Below, piece by piece: positions 23,256-30,178 of a stretch of DNA of 33,146 nt; the first letter of the stretch is position 1, and each line of letters opens with the position of its first letter. Under the pieces are notes generated by a model. The model searched no databases. It had not been told where the DNA came from and saw only the letters and a list, made by a program, of their open reading frames with translations. The stretch comes from Rickettsiales bacterium (GTDB taxonomy: Bacteria; Pseudomonadota; Alphaproteobacteria; Rickettsiales; JALZUV01), in NCBI GenBank assembly GCA_023301245.1, contig JALZUV010000087.1:1-33146 (forward strand), in the 5' to 3' direction. The position numbers and the translations under genes are program-made.

Positions 23256-23268
23256 GAGGCCCCATAGA

Positions 23269-23790
23269 ATGATTTGGACAAGCAACGAAAACGCTAAAAA
23301 GATGTCCGAGGGCGCTACAGAATGCCCTTTGTGTGACGCAGGCGTACCTACATCCGCACCACCACAACCCGTTAGGAACATGCAGCTACAGAGCACGTCT
23401 TCCTTACTTGCACAACGCAGCTTTCACCATATGAACGCGGGGGAAGAGCAAGTCCTTTCTACTGAAAAGGCTATATACGAATATATGCACGAGGGCTTAT
23501 ATGATGATCTAGCCGCCTTCCTAGGCGAGCACGGCTTCCGCATACATGCCCTCATAGACTACCCAGAGCACTCGCGACATGATTACGAAGCAGGCTGGTC
23601 TTACTCATACGGGGCCTTGCATACTAACGATGTACTCCGTAAAAAAGACGAACGACTAGCCCTATACCTAGGGTTTGCACGTATGGTTTATACATACGAA
23701 GGTATAAAGTACGAAACAATGCAGAACATCTCTATAGGGAACAATGCACCAATCGTATGCCGTCCAATACAGGACACAGAATTGTTTTAA
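23269..23790 (+). CDS. Hypothetical protein
   Basis: A 173-aa protein. The start at 23269 has a perfect AGGAGG (23254-23259); the frame is open further upstream but without an SD. It contains a single CPLC pair (19-22), a Gln/Ser-rich linker, then a domain shared with the previous gene (about 70-120), and ends in a YTYEGIKYET hairpin shared with two other small proteins. Function unknown. Confidence 0.72.
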   Translation: MIWTSNENAKKMSEGATECPLCDAGVPTSAPPQPVRNMQLQSTSSLLAQRSFHHMNAGEEQVLSTEKAIYEYMHEGLYDDLAAFLGEHGFRIHALIDYPEHSRHDYEAGWSYSYGALHTNDVLRKKDERLALYLGFARMVYTYEGIKYETMQNISIGNNAPIVCRPIQDTELF

Positions 23791-23938
23791 TTCAACGCCT
23801 TAGGGCGGGGGCCGACCCTTCTACATCTACCATCACCTATAGAATACACATACGTCTTATATGATCGTATAAAGCATATATAGGCCAATCCCTATACATA
23901 CCCCACGTAACCCCATATAGTCCCCCAGCGGCATCCTA

Positions 23939-23950
23939 GCAAACGTTTGC
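23939..23950. promoter_or_regulatory. Orphan GCAAACGTTTGC palindrome
   Basis: An exact copy in the gene-free region, with no -35/-10 at the cassette spacing and no gene immediately downstream. Possibly a titration or looping site. Confidence 0.6.
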
Positions 23951-24238
23951 CAATCCCCACAGGGCGGGGGGCTAACACGAAACCCTACCATAGTCATAAC
24001 ACCCAATAGACCAAACTCTCCACATCTAATCACATCGGGGCGGGGGGAGATACGTCATACACCTATCATATACTCAATATAACCAATAACATAAGTAATA
24101 CTATATTCTTGCTATTCCTCTACTAGCACGTATGATCTCTCCTATGCTCTATCTACCAGTTCCTACACCCTATGACACTACAGACTGTAACAGTTGATGT
24201 AGGTGGAAGGTAAAAATTTTGCCGTAGAAGGGCCTGTA

Positions 24239-24465
24239 GGTTGTAAACAGCACATACGAAGCCTCGTATAGTAGGTTGTAAACGTATGAGACCTCCTATA
24301 TATAAGGTGTTGTAGGTGGAAACCGCATGGTTGTAAACGACACAAGTCCTAGAAGTCGATGAAGTAGAAGAAACTTCCTTATATGGGACAAGTCGGTCTT
24401 TTCTGTTATTACTCCTTGTTGTTGTTGATGTTGTTGGAGAAGAAAAAAGAAAGGTTGTAAACGTA
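24239..24465 (+). repeat. Cluster of four GGTTGTAAAC motifs
   Basis: Starts at 24239, 24274, 24329 and 24453, all in the same orientation; 24274 and 24453 match the 13-mer GGTTGTAAACGTA exactly. Gaps are irregular (35, 55 and 124 bp), so this is not a CRISPR or a regular iteron array. Confidence 0.75.
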
Positions 24466-24574
24466 TGGTGGCTTATATATAGCACCCCATGTAGTAGAAG
24501 TAGCTGATGATGGCCGGACACGACTGATGAAGTAGTTGATGTATATAAGGCCTTGTATGTAACCTCTAAACCTA

Positions 24575-24603
24575 TGGACACCGTTGCAAACGTTTGCTTA
24601 AAT
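24575..24603 (+). promoter_or_regulatory. Operator-in-spacer promoter cassette (best -35)
   Basis: TGGACA (24575-24580; 5/6), 17-bp spacer ending in GCAAACGTTTGC (24586-24597), TTAAAT (24598-24603). Leads to GGAGCA and the ATG at 24633. Confidence 0.72.
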
Positions 24604-24632
24604 CGGGACCTAACCACACTATGGAGCACACC

Positions 24633-24890
24633 ATGCTTAACTACTCAGCCATCGCGGCAATGATGATCGCGGACGAAGCCCCTCACGTAGAAGAATACGT
24701 ATCCTGCGCTATCGAACAATTAGCAGATGGGACCTATGCGTCCTGCGCCACGCTCGGCTGCGACGATTATGATGAAATGTGGGTGCCCGAACGTAAATCC
24801 TACTGCTTTGCCACCGATAATGTAGTTGCTTATGCAGCCTACGATAAGAAGACGGGCCAAATGACCATACTACCCACCCCGAACGCGTAA
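24633..24890 (+). CDS. Hypothetical protein, paralogue of 21590
   Basis: An 85-aa protein. The start at 24633 follows GGAGCAC by 5 nt. Its C-terminal AYAAYDKKTGQMTILPTP matches the gene at 21590; the N-terminal halves differ (here four Cys and acidic). First gene of the duplicated unit. Confidence 0.72.
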   Translation: MLNYSAIAAMMIADEAPHVEEYVSCAIEQLADGTYASCATLGCDDYDEMWVPERKSYCFATDNVVAYAAYDKKTGQMTILPTPNA

Positions 24891-24919
24891 CCCACACAAC
24901 CCAAGCATAGGAGACTACA

Positions 24920-25138
24920 ATGAAGATCAAATTATCAACACCTCGCGGACCTAGGAAAGTCCTGCACGTAGGAGAGGTATCATTACATTCACGCGGAGCA
25001 CGGGTCGCGGGGGCTAAAGGCATAGAGATATACCTAGGCCTAGAAGAGGACCCATGGTCTAAGTCTATACAGGTCAACGAAGACGGAACCTTCGTATATG
25101 AAGGCACCGAATACGTAGAGCTACATATACTGCCGTAG
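24920..25138 (+). CDS. Hypothetical small beta protein
   Basis: A 72-aa protein, basic at the start (MKIKLSTPRGPRKVL) and ending with the FVYEGTEYVELHIL hairpin shared with 21853 and 23269. AGGAG lies 8 nt upstream. Function unknown. Confidence 0.7.
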   Translation: MKIKLSTPRGPRKVLHVGEVSLHSRGARVAGAKGIEIYLGLEEDPWSKSIQVNEDGTFVYEGTEYVELHILP

Positions 25139-25145
25139 TCACGTC

Positions 25146-25157
25146 GCAAACGTTTGC
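25146..25157. promoter_or_regulatory. GCAAACGTTTGC operator before 25211
   Basis: An exact palindrome followed by TAAACA at the -10 position, but no recognisable -35 at 17 bp (GTAGTC). A weak cassette member; the leader before 25211 has AACCACGGAGCA. Confidence 0.6.
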
Positions 25158-25210
25158 TAAACAAAGTGCGTTTACCTATATTCGGGCAACCACAACCACG
25201 GAGCAATACC

Positions 25211-25501
25211 ATGCTAGATACTATCTATTTAGATGTCCAAGTAGGGCCTTACAACAACCCACGAGCCGTAGCCTTTAAGTCAGGAGAGGACGGAATTTAC
25301 GTAGATCACGTATTCGTACTAAAAGACGAAAGCGCAGCTAATACCACAGAGGGGTCTATATACATACTAGCGGACTTGCTAAGTGCGGCATACCCTAACA
25401 GCACGTTTGCTATCTATAAGACAGACATCCCTGTTAAGAACACGACTACGGACATCGCCGCCGTACTTGCGTTCATCCACCAGTTACGCACAGCGACATA
25501 G
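25211..25501 (+). CDS. Hypothetical protein
   Basis: A 96-aa protein; the ATG at 25211 has GGAGCA 6 nt upstream, preferred over earlier in-frame starts. Mixed alpha/beta (MLDTIYLDVQVGPYNN; YILADLLSAAYPNSTFAIYK). No family recognised. Confidence 0.72.
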   Translation: MLDTIYLDVQVGPYNNPRAVAFKSGEDGIYVDHVFVLKDESAANTTEGSIYILADLLSAAYPNSTFAIYKTDIPVKNTTTDIAAVLAFIHQLRTAT

Positions 25502-25510
25502 GAGATCATC

Positions 25511-25669
25511 ATGCACGTCGTACATATGAAAACAGAATATGGCTCAACTCGGGGGGAGGTACAATCAATACCCTCAACCACTATGGAAGAAGCATCTAAC
25601 GACCTGAACTACGTAGGGCTAGAACTCGGACGTAACGTACTGCTCGTTATCGACGGTGGACTTACCTAG
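25511..25669 (+). CDS. Hypothetical 52-aa protein
   Basis: A short gene with TAGGAG 6 nt upstream of the ATG, overlapping the end of the previous gene. Sequence begins MHVVHMKTEYGSTRGEV and ends GRNVLLVIDGGLT, consistent with a small beta-alpha-beta fold. Followed directly by a GGTTGTAAA motif (25673). Confidence 0.62.
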   Translation: MHVVHMKTEYGSTRGEVQSIPSTTMEEASNDLNYVGLELGRNVLLVIDGGLT

Positions 25670-26107
25670 TAGGGTTGTAAATATACACGCGTAGCCATAG
25701 GAGTTGTTGATGTAGAAGTCAGCAGCTTCTTTGTCTTGTAGATCGCCGGAGAAGCGCTTGATGAAGGTTGTAAACGTACGCGCACACATATAGTCATATA
25801 TAGATGATGATGTAGAAGCGTGACATGACAAGATGACAATTAAATAAAAGGTGTAGAAGCGAAGTGGCCCAATTAAATATATGTGCAGACCCTTATTTAA
25901 TTATCGGCAAATTGCATTATCTACTTGCATCGACTTGCTATATATGCCCTCGCGCATGCGCGTCCTTATATATCTTTATTCATGCGCCCATTCATATACG
26001 CATGCACGCCATGCGGCATTCGTTCTTCCATAACTAAACCGCATAACCTACCTATAGCCCATCGGACGAACGCAATAACGCACTAGCCGACATACGGAGC
26101 ACGTATA
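25670..26107. other. Gene-free region with AT-rich boxes and palindrome
   Basis: No supported gene. GGTTGTAAA-type motifs at 25673 and 25766 (the latter an exact 13-mer), TGTAGAAGCG at 25811-25820 and 25852-25861, AATTAAAT at 25838 and 25871 with its inverse ATTTAATT at 25895, and a 12-bp palindrome CGCGCATGCGCG at 25951-25962, followed by several GCATGC-like words to about 26015. The AT-rich boxes could be an origin or regulatory site. A short minus-strand frame (25619-25831) has no SD and is not called. Confidence 0.6.
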
Positions 26108-26701
26108 ATGCCTATCACAACTAAAACGACTAAAGCCATCCCTGCGACTAAAACGACAAAAGCCGCACCTGCGACTAAAACACCCGCTGCGACTAAAACA
26201 GCACCTGCGACAAAAGCCGCAACACCAGCCGTACCAAGCGGCCCTAGCACAAGCGAATTGCGCCAAGCTGCAAACGCTCTAGCGGGTAAAGCCGTATCAG
26301 CGTTCTATAGCGGCTCTAGCTTGCCATTTAAAGCCGCAACGCAACGTCTTAGCGCGGTTAACCCTAACAACGCAAAAAAGCCAAGCGTTCGCCAAGCCGC
26401 CGCAATCGCCGCCGCGTTTACATACGGCGTCGGTTCAATCTCTAAAACGGGTATTTTTACGAACGGCACGTTCAATATACCGTCAACCCTCGTAAACCCT
26501 AAAGCGAAAGCGGGCGAAACAATGCTTGCACAAATCGAAAGCGGCGCGCTCGGCAATATGCTCGGCAATGCTATCGACCTGCACAGCGACGGAACGCGCT
26601 ACGTATTCAATATCGCTAACATCCGCGCGCATTACTTGCCGCTACTCGATAGCGACGTCCGTTCCAACGCTATCAAAGCAATCGACGCTATCGCCGCCTA
26701 A
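26108..26701 (+). CDS. Second H1-tailed protein (TKA-rich N-terminus)
   Basis: A 197-aa protein. Residues 1-45 are low-complexity Thr/Lys/Ala/Pro (ATKTTKA-type repeats), like histone H1 or the mycobacterial/Bordetella H1 tails. Residues 50-197 form a helical-looking domain (ELRQAANALAGKAVSAFYSG; LLDSDVRSNAIKAIDAIAA). Ile codons are mostly ATC, unlike the neighbours, suggesting high expression. GGAGCA precedes the ATG and a terminator follows. An abundant DNA-coating or virion protein is possible. Confidence 0.75.
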   Translation: MPITTKTTKAIPATKTTKAAPATKTPAATKTAPATKAATPAVPSGPSTSELRQAANALAGKAVSAFYSGSSLPFKAATQRLSAVNPNNAKKPSVRQAAAIAAAFTYGVGSISKTGIFTNGTFNIPSTLVNPKAKAGETMLAQIESGALGNMLGNAIDLHSDGTRYVFNIANIRAHYLPLLDSDVRSNAIKAIDAIAA

Positions 26702-26704
26702 CTA

Positions 26705-26716
26705 GCAAACGTTTGC
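26705..26716. promoter_or_regulatory. Palindrome between stop codon and terminator
   Basis: An exact GCAAACGTTTGC 3 bp after the stop and 11 bp before a terminator stem. No promoter elements and no gene to drive, so it may act as a roadblock, decoy or loop anchor. Confidence 0.65.
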
Positions 26717-26727
26717 TAAGCATACAG

Positions 26728-26754
26728 CCTCGCCCATAATCGGGCGGGGTTTTT
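26728..26754 (+). terminator. Rho-independent terminator
   Basis: CCTCGCCC (26728-26735) pairs with GGGCGGGG (26742-26749) over 8 bp, then TTTTT. Confidence 0.88.
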
Positions 26755-27164
26755 CTTTGCCTACATATACACCCCTATATATAGCCCCTCCCATATAAGC
26801 CCCATACAGCACGGTTTCTACAACTTCCATACGTCGGGGGCCTAACACGTACCCCCTACACTATAGCCATCCTAGCGGCCCTCAGCACGTCAACCCCCTA
26901 TTTTCTAAAAACCAGCACTTTTTACCTCTCCCCCCACCTCTCTGTAAGACGCCAAATTACTCGGGCAAAAAATTGTGCAAAGATCGAATGGCCTTCTAAA
27001 AATTATTTCCGAAAAAATGTAGAACTCGTAAGACCTCTCCGTAAGAAGTTTACGTAAGTAGAATTATATATGGAAGATTATATATGATAGCCAATATAGC
27101 CTTGCTCACATAAGAGCTATCGGGTAAGCTCGGGGGACACAAACATGTAAACACGGAGCACACC
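26755..27164. other. Gene-free region
   Basis: No supported gene. It contains a diverged copy (near 26836) of the GGGGGC-TAACACG element, repeated GTAAGA words (near 26943, 27028, 27043) and a direct repeat of ATTATATATG (27063, 27077) before the small membrane gene. Possible AT-rich promoter or processing region; nothing decisive. Confidence 0.5.
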
Positions 27165-27287
27165 ATGTGGGGATTAATAACCACCGTAATACTCGTAGCA
27201 CTACCACTAGCCGCTGCGCTGGTAGGTATATGGGCAGTATTGGTCGGGGTAGCTGCCGCACGTAACTCAGACCATCATAATATATAG
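27165..27287 (+). CDS. 40-aa single-pass membrane peptide
   Basis: A short gene with GGAGCAC upstream. One hydrophobic helix (about 4-30, MWGLITTVILVALPLAAAL at its start) then a polar tail (AARNSDHHNI). Likely inserts in the host inner membrane; function unknown. Confidence 0.65.
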   Translation: MWGLITTVILVALPLAAALVGIWAVLVGVAAARNSDHHNI

Positions 27288-27315
27288 AAGCATATAAAAA
27301 GGAATGGAGCACACC

Positions 27316-28209
27316 ATGCAACCCATAGAATACCTGATTAAAAATACGAAGGACATGATCGAACGAGACTTAAATGCTCTCGGTGCTCAGGGCTGGAACC
27401 TCGTAGCCGTAGAAAGCTACAAGCGGATAGCGTATATATTTAGTCGTCCAGTGTCGAACACTATGTGTGAAAATTCGACGCGTCCTACTGCTACCAATGA
27501 GATCGCTTCGCGCTCCACTGTGGATGTCCCCGAAAATACGGCGTCTACCGACCTTATTATAGCGTTGCTGCGCGCCGAGGAGAGCGATGTTAAAGCGGAA
27601 ATGACATCGCTAGGAATTACATACAAATCTATGCGCAAACAAGCGATGCCCCATACGTGGGTCGTCTTTGGCTGCTCGAATATACCGAACCCGTTGCCTT
27701 CCTATATTAAGAGGCGGGTTTTGCAAACGTCTGCGGCGGCTTCAAGTCTGCAAGCAGAATTCGCTGATATCGACGAGCCGATTACACTGGTAGCCGATTA
27801 TACGCACCCTGCTATAGGGAAATCGACACGGGTGCAGGTATCGGAACTCGTGCGAAGACACGGCATACAATATACAAGCTGGGACGTGCATGCGACCACA
27901 CAGAATATGCACTTTCATATGTGTAAAAAAATTCCCGACGAACTACCGCCATGGCTTACGCCATTGACTGCCGTACCCGCACCTAGACAACGTGCCGCTG
28001 CCAGACCAGACGACATGAACCAGCCCTGCGACCTTATGGTAACGCAGCACCATATGCTTGGGCGTACACATGTAGCGATAGGCCAAACGATAACCACCCT
28101 CGGTATTAAATACACAGGCTTCCGCATGGACGACGCTGGACGTAACGCGATATTCGAAGGGTGCACAAACTTGCCCGACACCTTGCCTATCTGGCTTCAC
28201 CGCATATAA
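27316..28209 (+). CDS. DUF4177-like domain plus three C-terminal repeats
   Basis: A 297-aa protein. The start at 27316 has GGAGCAC 5 nt upstream. Residues 4-42 (EYLIKNTKDMIERDLNAL, GWNLVAV, YIFSR) fit DUF4177. Three repeats follow (about 78-132, 155-214, 238-295), each with LGI/HGI-x-Y and a later C-x-x-(I/L)-P-x-x-LP-x-(W/Y); the Cys are at 120, 203 and 283, spaced 83 and 80. The repeats look like a small alpha-beta unit, possibly binding DNA, RNA or a host protein. Function unknown. Confidence 0.75.
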   Translation: MQPIEYLIKNTKDMIERDLNALGAQGWNLVAVESYKRIAYIFSRPVSNTMCENSTRPTATNEIASRSTVDVPENTASTDLIIALLRAEESDVKAEMTSLGITYKSMRKQAMPHTWVVFGCSNIPNPLPSYIKRRVLQTSAAASSLQAEFADIDEPITLVADYTHPAIGKSTRVQVSELVRRHGIQYTSWDVHATTQNMHFHMCKKIPDELPPWLTPLTAVPAPRQRAAARPDDMNQPCDLMVTQHHMLGRTHVAIGQTITTLGIKYTGFRMDDAGRNAIFEGCTNLPDTLPIWLHRI

Positions 28210-28218
28210 GTAACAAAG

Positions 28219-28247
28219 CCTCGGTCAAAACACAGAACTGACCGAGG
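28219..28247 (+). terminator. 9-bp perfect hairpin before a palindrome
   Basis: CCTCGGTCA (28219-28227) and TGACCGAGG (28239-28247) pair perfectly with an 11-nt loop. There is no U-run, so this is a possible terminator or 3'-end stabiliser; a palindrome follows 3 bp later. Confidence 0.55.
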
Positions 28248-28250
28248 TTA

Positions 28251-28262
28251 GCAAACGTTTGC
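28251..28262. promoter_or_regulatory. Palindrome next to the SD of 28275
   Basis: An exact GCAAACGTTTGC ending 12 bp before an ATG; AAAGGA follows it immediately. There is no cassette -35 or -10, so promoter geometry is not preserved here. Confidence 0.6.
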
Positions 28263-28274
28263 AAAGGACACACA

Positions 28275-28523
28275 ATGAGCAACACGCCGTGGCTTGATTT
28301 ATCGGAGCCGTTACGAAAGCGATTGAAGGTTGCCTACACAATGAACGGGTCCTTCGTACACAATACAGAGGGGTGTAGAGCATTGCATGATTTACTGATT
28401 ACACTTACCTCTCGTATTGACGAGCGCAATGAGATCATCCTTAAACTAGAGGCGGAAAATGCTGCGCTTAAGAAAGCGGCTGCTGCCAAGGGCCTTAAAA
28501 AACGATGGCACATATTCTCTTAG
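28275..28523 (+). CDS. Small coiled-coil protein
   Basis: An 82-aa protein with AAAGGA 7 nt upstream of the ATG. Residues about 45-75 (SRIDERNEIILKLEAENAAL) form heptads, then a Lys-rich tail (AAAAKGLKKRWHIF). Function unknown. Confidence 0.7.
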   Translation: MSNTPWLDLSEPLRKRLKVAYTMNGSFVHNTEGCRALHDLLITLTSRIDERNEIILKLEAENAALKKAAAAKGLKKRWHIFS

Positions 28524-28540
28524 CCTGCTATACAAAACTC

Positions 28541-28552
28541 GCAAACGTTTGC
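28541..28552. promoter_or_regulatory. Palindrome before 28569
   Basis: An exact copy 16 bp before the ATG; AAGGA lies between. TAACTA fits the -10 position but no -35 at 17 bp is visible. Confidence 0.6.
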
Positions 28553-28568
28553 TAACTAAGGACTTCCT

Positions 28569-28790
28569 ATGTCAGACGCCAGAACCAGTACCTCCGCCCT
28601 CATTCGCACTATTGCGAACCAGCTAGACGAACCAGATAATTGCGTACTGATGGCTCACCCGAGAAGCATACTACTCGAAGCCCAACACGCAGGGGCCATA
28701 CCGCTAACGGTTGACCGCTATAGCACGGACTTACAGAGGCATATACGTAATTTGCAGGAAGCTATAATAGGCTTAAAGGGTGCACTATGA
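28569..28790 (+). CDS. Hypothetical small helical protein
   Basis: A 73-aa protein of three probable helices (SALIRTIANQLDE; HIRNLQEAIIGLKG). AAGGA 6 nt upstream. ATGA overlap with the next gene. No family recognised. Confidence 0.7.
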   Translation: MSDARTSTSALIRTIANQLDEPDNCVLMAHPRSILLEAQHAGAIPLTVDRYSTDLQRHIRNLQEAIIGLKGAL

Positions 28791-29617
28791 CTACTTATTT
28801 TCCTATGTGGGATGAACACGCAAGGTGGTTCACAAAGAGCGGAGGGGCAATACCCGAACGGAAGTATCAAGTCGTACGCGAAGATCGGACCGAACTAACC
28901 ATAATGAAGCACCCCGATTTCAAGACGGGAGCCAACACACCAGCGGACATACCTTATAGGTATTTAGAAGAGCTACCGCACGATACGTTTTACGTTGAAG
29001 GGCCGGAGAAAGACCCGATTGGTTTCTTAGTCGAACGCATGCCAGACGACAGCTTGCAGCTCACCGTCGCAGATGACGAGCACGTATCCTTCTTGCACCT
29101 ATCATCCAACGCACGAAACATATCAGACGCCATAGCATCCATGGCCGATACCAAAGTGGTCCCTTCGGAATTCGGGAAGACTTACACCATCGACGGCGTG
29201 ACGTGCTTCCTTTCCATTATACGTAAAGGTGAGCACACGGCCATCGTAACTAACCCCAAGTTCGGCAAACGCTACATCCGTCTATACCTCTACGCCCTAG
29301 TGTTGCTTTTACTGTCGTTACAGGGGATTAAAAGCACACAACGTGTACGGCAGGGGGTAAAGATCAGCGCAGCGCCAGTATTCACTGATTATAAGGGGGA
29401 TATTGAGACAATAAGAACCATATGGTCTGGGTATTCAGAATATGCCGCCGCCGACGATGCCCAAAGGTTTGCAATAAGAGCACGAAGACGGGACCACGGC
29501 GTAAAAGGGCATTGGAGAACTTACAAAGACGGAAAGATAGTTTTCATCGCTGCACACAGGCGCGGAGATAAAAAACTAGGCACCGTCACATCCCACGTAG
29601 TTATAAAGGACAAATAA
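28787..29617 (+). CDS. Hypothetical protein with VRGHWR-type C-terminal motif
   Basis: A 276-aa protein. The C-terminus (about 235-265) reads HGVKGHWRTYKDGKIVFIA then HRRGDKKLGT, a motif I know from many phage and mobile-element proteins (HxVxGHWRxYKxGK). A hydrophobic stretch (166-181) may be a buried helix rather than a membrane segment. The function of this family is not established. Confidence 0.75.
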   Translation: MTTYFPMWDEHARWFTKSGGAIPERKYQVVREDRTELTIMKHPDFKTGANTPADIPYRYLEELPHDTFYVEGPEKDPIGFLVERMPDDSLQLTVADDEHVSFLHLSSNARNISDAIASMADTKVVPSEFGKTYTIDGVTCFLSIIRKGEHTAIVTNPKFGKRYIRLYLYALVLLLLSLQGIKSTQRVRQGVKISAAPVFTDYKGDIETIRTIWSGYSEYAAADDAQRFAIRARRRDHGVKGHWRTYKDGKIVFIAAHRRGDKKLGTVTSHVVIKDK

Positions 29618-29618
29618 T

Positions 29619-30083
29619 ATGCTGCCATTAGACATACAAGAATTCGGAGAGCACGAAGATGCCCACCACATGACTTCGGAAGAGGAAAAAGATTATTATT
29701 CAGGCGTCGGGAAGTTGGTAATCTTCATCATACAGAATACCAAAGACAACTTTGAGTTCGACGTACTCGAAAGTAGCGGATGCGCGCGATGGCTGTGTGA
29801 GGGCCTAGGAGCGGACTACGCCCTTACGGAAGAATGGTTCGGAAGCCTCGCTTGGTATAAGGAAGGCACAACCTGCGCCATTGAGGATATATCCGTGAAT
29901 TATATACGCGGCGACGGCTGGGCGACAGACGACGATGAAGAATGGGACTACGGGGCAAGACACAAAACAGCCAAGCCATTAGCCTTGTTACTTTACAAGA
30001 TCGAAATAATTGCATGGAGACGTAAGTGCGACTTCCTACGCCTCGCTAAAAAGGCCTTAAATATATTATTGCGTAACACGTAA
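29619..30083 (+). CDS. Hypothetical acidic protein
   Basis: A 154-aa protein, acidic in the N-terminal two-thirds (EFGEHEDAHHMTSEEEKDYY; DDDEEWDYGARH) and basic-helical at the end (IIAWRRKCDFLRLAKKALN). It begins 1 nt after the previous stop. No family recognised. Confidence 0.68.
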   Translation: MLPLDIQEFGEHEDAHHMTSEEEKDYYSGVGKLVIFIIQNTKDNFEFDVLESSGCARWLCEGLGADYALTEEWFGSLAWYKEGTTCAIEDISVNYIRGDGWATDDDEEWDYGARHKTAKPLALLLYKIEIIAWRRKCDFLRLAKKALNILLRNT

Positions 30084-30093
30084 AACCTGCTAC

Positions 30094-30178
30094 TATACAT
30101 CTGGGCGGTATAACGGGTACGACATCTCCCAGATGTATATAATCTCTCCGATACCCGTGGACTTTCGATGTACCGCCC
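30094..30178 (+). ncRNA. Nested complementary arms: possible switch or pseudoknot RNA
   Basis: Arm a: TATACATCTGGG (30094-30105) pairs perfectly with CCCAGATGTATA (30128-30139), 12 bp. Arm b: GGGCGGTA (30103-30110) with TACCGCCC (30171-30178), 8 bp. Arm c: ACGGGTA (30113-30119) with TACCCGT (30152-30158), 7 bp. b and c nest in each other, but c's left arm lies in the loop of a and b's overlaps a by three bases, so a competes with b or forms a pseudoknot with c. b's 3' arm begins right after the ATG at 30168. Whether it is an RNA switch or a DNA site is unknown. Confidence 0.55.

Larger units (their letters stand above)
23791..24574. other. Long gene-free region with two kinds of repeats
   Basis: No supported gene. 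The left half is C/A-rich with three GGGCGGGGG-type runs (near 23813, 23963, 24038); the element at 23963 (GGGGGGCTAACACG, then AACCCTACCATAGTCAT) has a diverged copy near 26836. A palindrome lies at 23939-23950. The right half (about 24190-24560) is G/T/A-rich with four GGTTGTAAAC motifs (24239, 24274, 24329, 24453) and many GTAGAAG and GTTGATG words. It could hold a noncoding RNA, origin or regulator-binding array. A minus-strand frame across it looks spurious. Confidence 0.6.

Noticed and set aside
23158..23268. N-terminal extension of the gene at 23269
   Set aside because: The open frame upstream overlaps 22968 out of frame and has no SD, while 23269 has a perfect AGGAGG.
24503..24530. 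Hammerhead ribozyme or C/D-box RNA suggested by two CTGATGA words
   Set aside because: No GAAA core partner, no closing stems, no D box at proper distance; the words fit the local GATGA-rich composition.
24153..24629. 158-codon minus-strand frame in the gene-free region
   Set aside because: Low-complexity Ser/Thr/Leu composition, no SD, opposite to every other gene; openness follows from the G/T/A-rich repeats on the + strand.
25619..25831. 70-codon minus-strand frame
   Set aside because: The stretch TTFIKRFSGDLQDKEAADFY looks protein-like, but there is no SD, the strand is wrong and part overlaps the end of the small gene at 25511.
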